Position numbers and translations under genes: made by a program
Assembly (NCBI GenBank): GCA_963742715.1
Contig: CAVUMR010000001.1
Location: forward strand, 1,364,001-1,428,000
DNA: 64,000 nt
Direction of reading: 5' to 3'
Origin: CAVUMR01 sp963742715
GTDB taxonomy: Bacteria; Actinomycetota; Actinomycetes; Mycobacteriales; Micromonosporaceae
Part shown: positions 25,948-35,069 of the stretch, piece by piece
Layout: every line of letters starts with the position of its first letter
Position numbering within the stretch: position 1 is the first letter of the stretch
The notes under the pieces: model-generated
What the model saw: only the letters and a program-made list of their open reading frames with translations
Databases searched by the model: none
Told to the model about the DNA's origin: nothing

Positions 25948-26979
25948 TCAGCGGCTGTTGTTCATCTTCGGGTATCGCAGCATCCACTGGTCGATGGTGT
26001 CGGTCCGTACCGCGCCGAACAGTTCGGTGGCGCCCGGCTCGAGAATCTCGAAGGACTGGCCGCCGATGTACTCGGTGTGCGCGGGCAGCCGGAGCATGGT
26101 CATGTCCGCGGCGTGTACGTTGCGCAGCTCGAACGCGAGGTCCGCGACCGTCATGCCGGCCGGTAGATCGACCGTCAGGGACTGGCCGGCGGCCCGGATG
26201 ACCCGGTCGAGCGTGAGCGGGTTGCTGATCACGCCGAGGTCGCGGGCCTGCTGCAGTGCCGCCCTGATCAGCTGCTGCTGGTGCCGCTGCCGGCCGTAGT
26301 CGCCGTCCGGGATCTCCTCCCGCTGGCGTACGTAGTCCAGCGCGTCGTGCTCGTTGAAGTGGTAGCAGCCCTTCTTGTACAGCTTCTCGGTGTGGATCGA
26401 GTACGTGTCCTCGTCCACGCACAGGTCCACCCCGCCGAGTGCGCCGACGACCCGGGTGAATCCGTAGAAGTTGATGATCGCCATGCCGTCGAACTTGAGC
26501 TTGGTCAGCTCGCTCACGGTCCGGGCTGCGAGTTGCGGACCCCCGTAGGCGTACGCGGCGTTCACCTTGTCCAGGCAGCCGGACTTGTCGTACGGGCAGG
26601 TGGGAATGCGTACCCGGGCGTCGCGCGGCAGCGAGATCAGGTACGCGCTCGTGTGGTCGGCCGGGATGTGCAGGACGATCACGGTGTCCGACCGCCAGGT
26701 GCCCTCGGTGTTCTCGCGGAAGTCCGAGCCGAGCAGCAGGAAGTTCAGCGGTCCGGTGATCTCGTTCCGGCCCTTCTCGACCGGCTTCCGCGCGTCGCCG
26801 AGGAGGTTCTTGTGCGTTATCTGGCTGTCGTACCGGTGGAATAGCGCTTGTGCCCCAGCAATCGTGGCACCGGAGAAGATGGTCAACGCGGCGCCGAACC
26901 AGACGCACAAAATAGCCCATAGCGGGGTATGCCGCCTATTGGCACCCGCCGATCCCCCACGCTGCCGACGACCTGCCAC
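25948..26979 (-). CDS. LytR-CpsA-Psr (LCP) family ligase 1
   Basis: 343 residues from GTG 26979 behind gggagg. A short basic cytoplasmic end and one transmembrane helix (WAILCVWFGAALTIFSGATI) are followed by an extracellular LCP domain: LNFLLLGSDFR, WRSDTVIVLHIP, LISLPRDARVRI, VNAAYAYGG and ALDYVRQREEIPDGDYGRQ with the conserved arginines that bind pyrophosphate-lipid. Such proteins transfer glycopolymers from undecaprenyl pyrophosphate to peptidoglycan. It shares its whole domain layout with the next LCP gene, so the two arose by duplication. The AT-rich 26980-27130 stretch is its likely promoter. Confidence 0.93.
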   Translation of the reverse strand: MAGRRQRGGSAGANRRHTPLWAILCVWFGAALTIFSGATIAGAQALFHRYDSQITHKNLLGDARKPVEKGRNEITGPLNFLLLGSDFRENTEGTWRSDTVIVLHIPADHTSAYLISLPRDARVRIPTCPYDKSGCLDKVNAAYAYGGPQLAARTVSELTKLKFDGMAIINFYGFTRVVGALGGVDLCVDEDTYSIHTEKLYKKGCYHFNEHDALDYVRQREEIPDGDYGRQRHQQQLIRAALQQARDLGVISNPLTLDRVIRAAGQSLTVDLPAGMTVADLAFELRNVHAADMTMLRLPAHTEYIGGQSFEILEPGATELFGAVRTDTIDQWMLRYPKMNNSR

Positions 26980-27135
26980 GGGCCTCCCTCATATGGGAAC
27001 TCCCGTTAACGATAAGAGCGCCTCTGGTGAACAGAGCGAGGGATGACCAAAACGCGACCGTTACGCAACTAGCCGCTACGGCATTACGCGCGACTAACTT
27101 TATTATCGACTTTCCGGAGTTTACGGACTATTCGC

Positions 27136-27264
27136 GTTTGGGGACGCACCCACGGTCCCCGTTTGGGGCGCACGCCAAGGGTGCACGTTTGCGGCGCACG
27201 CCACGGGTCCAGGTTTGGGGCGCACGCCACGGGTCCAGGTTTGGGGCGCACGCCACGGGTCCGA
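27136..27264. repeat. Five-unit ~26-bp tandem repeat
   Basis: Units start at 27136, 27161, 27187, 27213 and 27239. The last two and most of the third follow gtttggggcgcacgccacgg then gtccag; the first two are degenerate. It occupies the 300-base gap between LCP gene 2 (ending at 27280 on the minus strand) and the promoter of LCP gene 1. No spacers, so not CRISPR. No hairpin strong enough for a terminator was found in the unit. Confidence 0.8.
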
Positions 27265-27279
27265 CCCGCTCGAGCGGGC

Positions 27280-28335
27280 TCAGCGGTTGACGTAGGACGG
27301 GTTGCTCAGGATCCACTCGTCGAGGGTCTCGTCGCGCAGCGCGGTGAACAGCGCCGAGGCGTCCTGCTTGTCGTCCTGGAGTATCTCGAAGGCGGTGTTG
27401 CCGATCGTCTCGGTGTGATGCGGCACCTTCAACGCGACCATCGCCTCCGGCTGTACGCTGCGCAGCTCGAAGGCCAGATCCTGCAGCCCCCAGCCGCTCG
27501 GCAGGTCGACCGTCAGCGATTTTCCGGCCGCCTTGATCACCTTGTCGACCTTGGCCGGATTGGTGATGACACCCTTGCTGGTGGCGTCCGCGAGTACCGC
27601 CTTGATGAGCTGTTGCTGGTGTCGCTGCCGGCCGTAGTCGCCGTCCGGAATCAGCTCCCGCTGTCGCACATAGTCCAGCGCGTCGTGCTGATTGAAGAAG
27701 AAACAGCCCTTCTGGTACACCTTGCCGGAGTGGATCGACTCGGTTACCTCGTCCACGCACAGGTGTACTCCGCCGAGCGCGCCGATAGCCCGGGTAAAGC
27801 CCTGGAAGTTGATGATGGCCATGCCGTCGAACCGCAGGCCGGTCAACTCGCTCACGGTCTCGGCGGTGTTCTGCGGGCCGCCGAACGCGTACGCCGCGTT
27901 GATCTTGTCAGTGCATCCCTCGTCGCTGTCCGGGCACTTCGCGATGTGTACCCGGGAGTCACGCGGGATCGACACGAGGTACGCCCGGTCGTGCTCGCGA
28001 GGGATGTGCAGCACCATGATCGTGTCGGTACGCCACTGGGTGTTCGGGTCGCCTTCGCGGTAGTCCGAGCCGAGCAGCAGGAAGTTCAGCGGGCCGTCGA
28101 TCTTGGCGCGCCCCTCGGTTTCCTTCCGCGCCGAACCGAGCAGGTTCTCCTTCTTGATGGCGCTGTCGTACCGGTGGAACAGCAACTTGGTACCGCCGAC
28201 CGTGCCGCCGGAGAACAGCACCAGCACCGCGCCGACCCAGACGAGGAGCCGCGCCCACAGTGGGCTGCGGGGCCGCTGGCGCCGGCGATGCGAACCGGTG
28301 TTCACCTGCGGCCTCCTCCTCACGTCCGTGCGCAT
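27280..28335 (-). CDS. LytR-CpsA-Psr (LCP) family ligase 2
   Basis: 351 residues from ATG 28335 (aaggtgg six bases upstream; the frame is open to 28416). Basic N-terminus, a transmembrane helix (ARLLVWVGAVLVLFSGGTVG) and an LCP domain closely matching its neighbour: LNFLLLGSDYRE, TDTIMVLHIPRE, LVSIPRDSRVHIA, INAAYAFGG and ALDYVRQRELIPDGDYGRQ. The four cysteines in the KCPDSDEGC and HLCVDE/KGCFFF regions recur in LCP 1 and may form extracellular disulfides. Confidence 0.93.
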   Translation of the reverse strand: MRTDVRRRPQVNTGSHRRRQRPRSPLWARLLVWVGAVLVLFSGGTVGGTKLLFHRYDSAIKKENLLGSARKETEGRAKIDGPLNFLLLGSDYREGDPNTQWRTDTIMVLHIPREHDRAYLVSIPRDSRVHIAKCPDSDEGCTDKINAAYAFGGPQNTAETVSELTGLRFDGMAIINFQGFTRAIGALGGVHLCVDEVTESIHSGKVYQKGCFFFNQHDALDYVRQRELIPDGDYGRQRHQQQLIKAVLADATSKGVITNPAKVDKVIKAAGKSLTVDLPSGWGLQDLAFELRSVQPEAMVALKVPHHTETIGNTAFEILQDDKQDASALFTALRDETLDEWILSNPSYVNR

Positions 28336-28563
28336 GGCGTTCCACCTTACGGCCGGCCGTTCCGTCACCGCGATCCGTCCGGTCCGGACGGGAGAATCCG
28401 GCGGTATCCGACACAAGCGTGGCGGACGGTTGGAAAACGGCGGGCGACGATACGGTAGCCGGTCGGTGGCCCCTCCGGCCAGCCGTCGCGATCAACTGTC
28501 ACGTCGTGCGTCGCCCCAGCTACCGGACGTTTCAGCGCTGGCCCGGGCGACCTGTGGCCTGCG

Positions 28564-29784
28564 CTACTTGCCGGGCGGGCTGATCGGATTCTGCTTCAGC
28601 CACGCGTCGACCTTGTCGTGCGCGACCGCGTCGTACAGCGGCGCGGCCTTGCCCTTGTCCGACACCACGACGCTCTCCCCGTCGATCGTGTCCGACCCCA
28701 GGTTCGGGCTCGTGATGAAGATCATGTCCTTGCTGCGGATCGACCGGACCTGCATGCCCACCGACAGCACGCTGAAGTCCTGGTCCACCACCATCGCCTT
28801 GGTGACCGCCTTCACGAACGCGTTCAGCTTGGTCGGGTTGCTCAACGTGCCGGTGCTCGCGGCCCGGTCCATGACCGCTTTGAGGAACGCCTGCTGGTGC
28901 CGCATCCGGGCGAAGTCGCCGTCCGGGAACTGCTTGCGCTGGCGTACGTAGTCGAGCGCGTCGGCACCGTTGAGATGGTGGGTGCCCTTGGTGAACGTCT
29001 TGTTGGTGTGGATCGAGGTGACGGTCTGCTCCACGAACAGGTCGACGCCGTCGAGCGCGTCGGTCACCTGGACGAAGCCGGCGAAGTCGATCAGCGCGAC
29101 ATGGTCGATGCGTACCCCGGTGAAGCCCTCCACGGTCTTGACCATCAGCGGCGTACCACCCCAGGCGAACGCGGCGTTGATCTTCGCGCGGGTGTCGCCG
29201 TTGTTGCCGTCCGGCGACTGGGGCACGTAGACGTACAGGTCGCGGGGCATGGAGATGAAGTAGGCCTTCTTGTGGTCGGCCGACACGTGCAACACCATGA
29301 TCGTGTCGGTCCGCGACCCGGCGGTCGACTCCGGGTTGCGCGAGTCGCTGCCCAGCAGCAGGAAGTTCGCCGCCCCGTCGGCGGCCGGCTGCGGCCGGCC
29401 GGTGTTCAGCCCGGCGAACGCGTCGGTACGCCGCAGCTTCTCGTCCATCGAGTGCACGTACCACAGCAGGCCCAGCCCGCCGCCGACCACGACGAGCGTG
29501 ATGAGCAGCGCGAACACCAGCGCGATGCGGCCCCACCGGGGCCGGACCCGACCCTTGCGGTACGGATCGCCGCGGTACGGACCGCCGGGTCCACCAGGAC
29601 CGCTAGGTCCACCGGGACCGCCCGGCCCCCAACCGCCGCCGCCGGGCCCGCGTCCGCCCGGACCGCGCCCGCCGCCGGACTGGCGGTAGGGATCCTGGGG
29701 GTACGGGACGGAGGCGCGGCCACGGGTGCCCGCACCGGGCACCCGGGCGGAACCACGGCTATACGGTGTCGTGGGACTCGACAT
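28564..29784 (-). CDS. LytR-CpsA-Psr (LCP) family ligase 3, with long Gly/Pro-rich cytoplasmic tail
   Basis: 406 residues from ATG 29784; no clear ribosome binding site. Residues 1-75 are Gly/Pro/Arg-rich (repeats of GGPGG type), a disordered cytoplasmic tail. A helix IALVFALLITLVVVGGGLGL then leads to an LCP domain: NFLLLGSDSRN, RTDTIMVLHVSA, FISMPRDLYVYVP, INAAFAWGG and ALDYVRQRKQFPDGDFARM. It differs from LCP 1 and 2 in lacking the Cys pairs, so it is an older paralogue. 228 bases upstream of LCP 2, own promoter possible. Confidence 0.93.
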   Translation of the reverse strand: MSSPTTPYSRGSARVPGAGTRGRASVPYPQDPYRQSGGGRGPGGRGPGGGGWGPGGPGGPSGPGGPGGPYRGDPYRKGRVRPRWGRIALVFALLITLVVVGGGLGLLWYVHSMDEKLRRTDAFAGLNTGRPQPAADGAANFLLLGSDSRNPESTAGSRTDTIMVLHVSADHKKAYFISMPRDLYVYVPQSPDGNNGDTRAKINAAFAWGGTPLMVKTVEGFTGVRIDHVALIDFAGFVQVTDALDGVDLFVEQTVTSIHTNKTFTKGTHHLNGADALDYVRQRKQFPDGDFARMRHQQAFLKAVMDRAASTGTLSNPTKLNAFVKAVTKAMVVDQDFSVLSVGMQVRSIRSKDMIFITSPNLGSDTIDGESVVVSDKGKAAPLYDAVAHDKVDAWLKQNPISPPGK

Positions 29785-29837
29785 GTCCCAAGCGTACGGT
29801 GAGCCGCGAGAGAGTCGGGAACCGACGACGCGAGTCG

Positions 29838-30830
29838 TTACCGGGAGTGCACGCTCAAGCGCTCGGCGAAGTATTCGATGGTACGGCTGAGCCCCTCGTC
29901 GGAGCCGACCTGCGGCTCGTACCCCAGCCGCGATCGGGCCGCGGTGAGATCCGGCCGGCGCTGGCTCGGGTCGTCCGCGGTGCGCTCCACGAACGTCAAC
30001 TCAGAGGTCGAGCCGGCCAACGCGATGATGCGCCGGGCCAGGTCCCGCATGGACAGCTCCTGCTCGGTACCACAGTTGACCGGCCCCGGCTCGGACGAGT
30101 CGAGCAGCAGCAGGATGCCGCGGACGAGATCGTCGACGTAGCAGATCGACCGGGTCTGCGAGCCGTCGCCGTGCACGGTGATCGGCTCGTTGCGCAGGGC
30201 CTGGCAGATGAACGTCGGTACGGCACGACCGTCGTCCGGCCGCATCCGCGGCCCGTACGTGTTGAAGATGCGCACGATCCCGGCGTCCAGCCGGTGATGC
30301 CGCCGGTACGCCATGGTGGCCGCCTCGGCGAACCGCTTGGCCTCGTCGTACACGCTGCGCACGCCGATCGGGTTGACGTTGCCCCAGTACGACTCCGGCT
30401 GCGGGTGTACGTGCGGATCGCCGTACACCTCGGAGGTGGACGCGAGGATGAACCGGGCGCTGTCCGCGACCGCACGGTCGAGCAGGTGGAACGTGCCCAG
30501 CGAGCTGACCTTGAGGATCTCGATCGGCAACTTGGCGAAGTCGACCGGTGACGCCGGGCTGGCCAGGTGTACGACCGCGTCGAACCGCTCGGCGAGCGCG
30601 GGATGCGCCGGTAGCCCGGCGGACACGTCGGCCTCGATCAGCGTGAACCGCGGGTGGTCGGCCAGGTGCGCCACGTTGTCCCGGGAGCCGGTGACGAAGT
30701 TGTCCACCGCGACCACCGTGCAGCCACGCTCGACCAGACGGTCAACCACGTGTGACGGGACGAAGCCGGCACCACCCGTGACGAGAATGCGGTGGCCTTC
30801 GCCGTACCGCGGGGAAACACTGCCGGTCAT
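29838..30830 (-). CDS. NAD-dependent UDP-glucuronate decarboxylase-like epimerase/dehydratase
   Basis: 330 residues from ATG 30830. Extended SDR fold: the cofactor loop VTGGAGFVPSHVVDRL (Val-Pro replaces the usual Ile-Gly), HLASPASPVDF, STSEVYGDPHVHPQPESYWG and the catalytic YDEAK. The run from EVYGDP to NPIGVRSVYDEAKRFAEA is very close to UDP-xylose synthases. It would make UDP-xylose from UDP-glucuronate, or act on a related nucleotide sugar. Next to LCP genes it fits supply of a sugar for wall-linked polymer. It lies 53 bases beyond the LCP 3 start on the same strand. Confidence 0.85.
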   Translation of the reverse strand: MTGSVSPRYGEGHRILVTGGAGFVPSHVVDRLVERGCTVVAVDNFVTGSRDNVAHLADHPRFTLIEADVSAGLPAHPALAERFDAVVHLASPASPVDFAKLPIEILKVSSLGTFHLLDRAVADSARFILASTSEVYGDPHVHPQPESYWGNVNPIGVRSVYDEAKRFAEAATMAYRRHHRLDAGIVRIFNTYGPRMRPDDGRAVPTFICQALRNEPITVHGDGSQTRSICYVDDLVRGILLLLDSSEPGPVNCGTEQELSMRDLARRIIALAGSTSELTFVERTADDPSQRRPDLTAARSRLGYEPQVGSDEGLSRTIEYFAERLSVHSR

Positions 30831-30915
30831 AACGCCCAGCCTAGCGAGGCACTGAATCGGTGGCGCGCCGCGCTCCGGCCGGCCCGGGCCGGCGGCTCTC
30901 CGGGTCGCCAACAGG

Positions 30916-30957
30916 ACGGGTGCGGCCGCACGGGACGTCCCGCGCGACCGCACCCGT
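30916..30957 (-). terminator. Terminator hairpin after the symporter operon
   Basis: Arms 30916-30925 (acgggtgcgg) and 30948-30957 pair fully; the loop itself contains the palindrome cgggacgtcccg (30931-30942). Located 46 bases past the acetate-symporter-like stop on the minus strand. Confidence 0.6.
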
Positions 30958-31002
30958 GGTCGGTGCGTCGGTGCACCGCAGCCCGGTACACCGTGGAGGT
31001 GG

Positions 31003-32676
31003 CTAGTGGGCGCCGGCCCCGGTGAGCGAGCGCACCTCCAGTTCCGCGTACTTCGCCACGTCGGCCGGCTCCTTGGACAGCACCGTGCCGAGGTACCCGC
31101 AGAGGAAGCCCATCGGGATCGACACGATCCCGGGGTTCGCCAGCGGGAACCAGGAGAAGTCGTGGTCGGTGAACAGCGCGGTCTCCGAGCCGGAGACCAC
31201 CGGCGAGAAGATCACCAGGATCACCGCGGAGACCAGGCCGCCGTAGATCGCGGCCACCGCGCCGGTGGTGTTGAACCGCTTCCAGAACAGGCTGTACAGG
31301 ATGGCCGGCAGGTTGCCCGACGCGGCGACCGCGAAGGCCAGCGCGACCAGGAACGCCACGTTCAGGTTCTGCGCGAAGATGGCCAGCACGATCGCCACCG
31401 CGCCGATCACGAACGCGGAGAACTTGGCGACCACGACCTCCTGCCGCTCACTGGCCGCGCCCCGCTTGATCACGTTGGCGTACATGTCGTGCGCCATCGA
31501 CGACGAGGAGGCCAGGGTCAGGCCGGCGACCACCGCGAGGATCGTGGCGAACGCGACCGCCGCGATCACCGCGAGCAGGATCGAGCCGCCGAGGTCACCG
31601 CCGAGGTACTTCTCCCCGAGGGCCTGCGCGAGCAGCGGTGCGGCGGTGTTGCCCGCCTTGTCCGAGGCGGCGATGGCCTTGCTGCCGACCAGCGCGGCGG
31701 CACCGAAGCCGAGCGCCAGCGTCATCAGGTAGAAGAACCCGATGATGCCGATCGCCCAGATGACGCTGCGCCGGGCCGCGTTGGCGTTGGGCACCGTGTA
31801 GAAGCGGATCAGGATGTGCGGCAGGCCGGCGGTGCCGAGCACCAGGGCGAGGCCCAGCGAGAGCAGGTCGATCTTGTTGATGAACGTCTGACCCGCGTCG
31901 CCCGGCACGTCCACGCCGTACTTGAGGCCCGGTTGCAGGAACGCGTTGCCCTTGCCGCTGGTGCTGGCCGCGTCGCCGAGCAGCGACGACAGGTTGAAGT
32001 GGAATGCCGACAGCACCAGCACCGTCATCAGGATCGCACCGCAGATCAGCAGGAACGCCTTGATGATCTGGACGTATGTGGTGCCCTTCATGCCGCCGAG
32101 CGTCACGTAGAAGATCATCAACGCGCCGACCATCACGATCGTGGCGACCTTCGCGGTACCCGGGGTCATGCCCAGGAACGTCTGCCCCTTCTTGATGCCG
32201 AGCAGCAGCGCGACCAGCGCGCCGGCGCCCACCATCTGGGCGAGCAGGTAGAAGATCGACACGGTGATGGTGGACACCGCGGCGGCGGTACGGACCGGCC
32301 GCTGCCGCATCCGGAACGCCAGTACATCGGCCATCGTGTACCGGCCGGAGTTCCGCATCAGCTCGGCGACCAGCAGCAGCGCCACCAGCCACGCGACCAG
32401 GAAGCCGATCGAGTACAGGAAGCCGTCGTACCCGGACAGCGCGATGATGCCGGCGATGCCGAGGAAGCTCGCGGCGGACATGTAGTCGCCGCTGATCGCC
32501 AGCCCGTTCTGGAAACCGGAGAACGACCGGCCGCCGGCGTAGAAGTCGGTCGCGCTGTGCGTGCGGCGGCCGGCGTACACCGTGATCGCGAGCGTGATCG
32601 CCACGAAGAGCAGGAACAGCACGATCGTGATGTTCCGCGAGGTGGACGTGGTCCCCTGGGCGAGGATGACGTTCAT
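31003..32676 (-). CDS. Sodium/solute symporter, ActP-like (acetate permease type)
   Basis: 557 residues from ATG 32676. Thirteen or so helices; typical SSS features are TDFYAGGRSFSGFQNGLAIS at the first loop, GDYMSAASFLGIAGI and the sodium-site helix with ILIRFYTV ahead of it. Strong resemblance to ActP cation/acetate symporters, including the first-helix and FLGMTPG regions. It should import acetate or a similar short carboxylate with sodium. The ATG overlaps the DUF485 stop by four bases (ATGA); the two are a fixed pair in many bacteria (yjcH-actP). Confidence 0.9.
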   Translation of the reverse strand: MNVILAQGTTSTSRNITIVLFLLFVAITLAITVYAGRRTHSATDFYAGGRSFSGFQNGLAISGDYMSAASFLGIAGIIALSGYDGFLYSIGFLVAWLVALLLVAELMRNSGRYTMADVLAFRMRQRPVRTAAAVSTITVSIFYLLAQMVGAGALVALLLGIKKGQTFLGMTPGTAKVATIVMVGALMIFYVTLGGMKGTTYVQIIKAFLLICGAILMTVLVLSAFHFNLSSLLGDAASTSGKGNAFLQPGLKYGVDVPGDAGQTFINKIDLLSLGLALVLGTAGLPHILIRFYTVPNANAARRSVIWAIGIIGFFYLMTLALGFGAAALVGSKAIAASDKAGNTAAPLLAQALGEKYLGGDLGGSILLAVIAAVAFATILAVVAGLTLASSSSMAHDMYANVIKRGAASERQEVVVAKFSAFVIGAVAIVLAIFAQNLNVAFLVALAFAVAASGNLPAILYSLFWKRFNTTGAVAAIYGGLVSAVILVIFSPVVSGSETALFTDHDFSWFPLANPGIVSIPMGFLCGYLGTVLSKEPADVAKYAELEVRSLTGAGAH

Positions 32677-33053
32677 CGGCCGTCCCCTTCCGCCCGGGTA
32701 CGGAGTCCGCGCGCGTCGGTGTCGAGCTTCTGGTGGGCCCAGCGGGCGTACCACCAGGCGATGAGGAATGTGGAGAGGAACTGGAGCAGGCCGAAGATCA
32801 GCGCGATGTTGATGTTGCCGACGACCTTGGTGCCCATGAAGTCCCGCGCGTACGCCGAGAGCACGACGTAGAGCAGGTACCAGACAAGGAACGCGACGGT
32901 CATCGGGAAGACGAATCGGCGGAAGGTACGACGCAGCGTGTCGAACTCCGGGCTGTCCGCGACAGCGGTGTAAGCGGCGGCGTTCGGCGTCCTTGCACCG
33001 GACCCGGCAACGGTCGCGTCGTCGGGGGGTGGTGCGGTGGCGTCGGTTGTCAT
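32673..33053 (-). CDS. DUF485 small membrane protein (YjcH-like)
   Basis: 126 residues from ATG 33053 with aaggtgg seven bases upstream. Residues 1-40 are Pro/Thr/Ala-rich. The DUF485 core reads SPEFDTLRRTFRRFVFPMTV, a first helix VAFLVWYLLYVVLSAYA, the FMGTKVVGNINIALIFGLLQF segment and WYARWAHQKLD. It probably supports assembly or activity of the symporter with which it overlaps. Confidence 0.93.
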   Translation of the reverse strand: MTTDATAPPPDDATVAGSGARTPNAAAYTAVADSPEFDTLRRTFRRFVFPMTVAFLVWYLLYVVLSAYARDFMGTKVVGNINIALIFGLLQFLSTFLIAWWYARWAHQKLDTDARGLRTRAEGDGR

Positions 33054-33748
33054 CGGCTCACCACCTTGCATGGTTGGTGTGGGGGTGGCCGGCACCGGAA
33101 ACGCCCGGCGGTACACGTCGGAAGCGCGGACTACCGGAGCGGACCGCGCCAGCGCCGACCGGCTGGGTTGGGGATTTCGCAAAAGGTATGCGGGCGCATC
33201 CGGACCGCAGAAGACACACAACGCCGCACGGTCAGTCGGTGCGCCGAACGGCTACCGGCCTGCGCCGAGCGACGAAGGTCCCGTCGATCAACGGTTCTGG
33301 TCAGCTGGCCGACAACACCACGCGTCGGCGTCCAGATGTTCGCTCGCCAGGCGGAGGGCGGCGCCGTGTGCCCGGAGGGCACTCAAGCCGGCCGACAACG
33401 CCGCGAGCGGGCATCTGGAGTGGGCGACTGTCGCTGTCCTGCGGGGCCGCCGTCTCTCAGCGGCCCCGCAGCGCGACCCCCTCGGTAGTACCGACCGCGA
33501 CGCGTGACCATTGGTCCGCTGTCGCGCCAGGCGGGCCGTGCCCGCCGACCCCTCGCCGGTTTTCTACCGTTACCGCACCCCCCGGTACGCAGGAAAAACA
33601 TACCAAGCGATAGGTAGGCATCTATCAGACGAACGGTCAGTTCGAATCCTAGAAACGGCCCATCGACGGATCAGCGGACCACAGATACCCGTCACCTGCT
33701 AGGTTTTTGATCTACCTCCGAACGTTGTCCCCCTGCCGGGAGGTGGTC
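33054..33748. other. 695-base intergenic region between divergent symporter operon and TetR gene
   Basis: No open frame in either direction has convincing codon bias or a recognisable product. The right part (about 33580-33720) is AT-richer and holds an inverted repeat at 33630-33644 plus gatag...ctatc at about 33610-33627. These would suit promoters and operators for the TetR gene and perhaps for the symporter pair. The left 500 bases show nothing I can name. Confidence 0.5.
33630..33644. promoter_or_regulatory. Candidate TetR operator CGAAC-ggtca-GTTCG
   Basis: A perfect five-base-arm inverted repeat about 105 bases upstream of the TetR start at 33749. Location and size agree with autoregulation by a TetR dimer. 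Proposed from symmetry only. Confidence 0.4.
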
Positions 33749-34489
33749 GTGCCGCGGCGGCGCCCGGAGCGGTCCTATCCAAAGGGACTCCGCCGGAAAT
33801 CCGAGGTCCTGGACGCTGCGATCGATGTCTTCGGCCAGGTCGGCTACCACCGCGCGTCCCTCGCCGAGATCGCCCGCCGGGCCGGCGTGACCCAGGCCGG
33901 CGTCCTGCACCATTTCGCCAGCAAGCAGGAGCTCCTGTTGGCCGCGCTGGCGCACCGGGAGCAGGTGGTCGCCGGGATGGCGTACGGGACGACCCAGTGG
34001 CCGGAGGACGTCGACGACGCGGTCGGCCTGCCCGAGCTGCTCGACATCTTCGTGCGGTACGCGATGTACCAGGCCGAACATCCGTGGACCACCCGCCTGC
34101 TGGTGAGCATCGGCGCGGAGAGCATCGACCCGGACCACCCGGCGCACGGGTACTTCCAGCGCCGGTACCGGCTGTTCCACCGGATCTCCGAGCAGGCGGT
34201 GGTGAACAGCCGGCGCCGCGGCGAGGTACGGCCGGACGTGGACGCCGCGACCCTCGCCGCACTGATCGTCGCGGTGTTCGACGGGCTGCAGGCGCACGGG
34301 CTCACCACCTCTGACCCGGTGGATCCGTACGCGCCACTGACCCTGCTGCGCACCATCATGGAGACCGCGCTGCTGCCGCCGCAGCGGTGGCCGGGCAGCA
34401 GCGCGGTACTGCCCGCACCGGCCCGACCGGGCGACGACACGGTCGCCCCGGCCGACATCCCGGATCAGTCCGGGTCGAGCACCCGGTAG
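33749..34489 (+). CDS. TetR-family transcriptional regulator
   Basis: 246 residues from GTG 33749 behind gggagg. The N-terminal HTH is clear: VLDAAIDVFGQVGYHRASLAEIARRAGVTQAGVLHHFASKQELLLAAL in pieces, with the recognition helix VTQAGVLHHF. The C-terminal ligand domain is all-helical; a Pro-rich tail ends the protein. Divergent from the DUF485-symporter operon across 695 bases, so it may or may not control it. Its last 25 bases overlap the 3' end of the convergent flavin-reductase-like gene. Confidence 0.93.
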   Translation: MPRRRPERSYPKGLRRKSEVLDAAIDVFGQVGYHRASLAEIARRAGVTQAGVLHHFASKQELLLAALAHREQVVAGMAYGTTQWPEDVDDAVGLPELLDIFVRYAMYQAEHPWTTRLLVSIGAESIDPDHPAHGYFQRRYRLFHRISEQAVVNSRRRGEVRPDVDAATLAALIVAVFDGLQAHGLTTSDPVDPYAPLTLLRTIMETALLPPQRWPGSSAVLPAPARPGDDTVAPADIPDQSGSSTR

Positions 34490-35040
34490 CGCCCCCGGCG
34501 GTACACCAGACTCGGCGCGTCCGCGCCGACCTCGGCGTGCTCGACGGTCGCCTCGACCAGCATGCTCCAGCCGACCTGCCGGATTCCCTGTACCCGACAG
34601 CCGGCCCAGGTGGGCAGGTCGGCGAGTACCGGTCCCCACTCGGTGTCCCGCCAGCGCCACTGCCGGAACACTCCGCCCGGCGCCGGCATCAGGCCGGCGA
34701 ACTGGTCCGCGAGTTGCCGATGCGAGGCGTCCAGCGGTTGCACGGTGAACGTGGCCTGCTCGTCCGCCGCCTCGAGCGCCTCGTACAACTCCGACTCCGG
34801 ATCGAGCAGGCCGAGCAGTCGCGCCGGGGCGCCGCCGGCCACCACTGTGGACGCCACGGTCAGGCCGGCCCGGCGTACCCCATCGGTTGTCGTCCACAGC
34901 GTGACCGGCGCGACCAGTCGGCCGCGGAACCGGCGTACCGGGTCCCGGTCGCCGGCCGGGGTCGCGAACGGGTGCTCGGCGTGGATCTCGGCCCCCGGCG
35001 GTAGGGCTCCGGGTGGGACGGCATCGGTCACCGTTCCCAT
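34465..35040 (-). CDS. Flavin reductase-like / FMN-binding split-barrel protein
   Basis: 191 residues from ATG 35040. The barrel begins FRGRLVAPVTLWTTTDGVRR, then AGLTVASTVVAGGAPARLLG, matching the (V/G)xTVSSxxxxS-type FMN loop of the flavin reductase family. It continues with HRQLADQFAGLMP, as in flavin reductases where FxG precedes the substrate loop. Likely reduces FMN with NAD(P)H or binds flavin; partner monooxygenase unknown. Confidence 0.85.
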   Translation of the reverse strand: MGTVTDAVPPGALPPGAEIHAEHPFATPAGDRDPVRRFRGRLVAPVTLWTTTDGVRRAGLTVASTVVAGGAPARLLGLLDPESELYEALEAADEQATFTVQPLDASHRQLADQFAGLMPAPGGVFRQWRWRDTEWGPVLADLPTWAGCRVQGIRQVGWSMLVEATVEHAEVGADAPSLVYRRGRYRVLDPD

Positions 35041-35069
35041 GCTGCCTCAGTACCGGCGGCCGGGCCGGG

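Noticed and set aside
27136..27264. Possible CRISPR array
   Set aside because: Units abut with no unique spacers and no cas genes are near.
33637..33650. tRNA-like T-loop (cagttcgaatcc)
   Set aside because: No acceptor, D or anticodon stems fit around it, and no matching 3' end; coincidence within an operator-like repeat.
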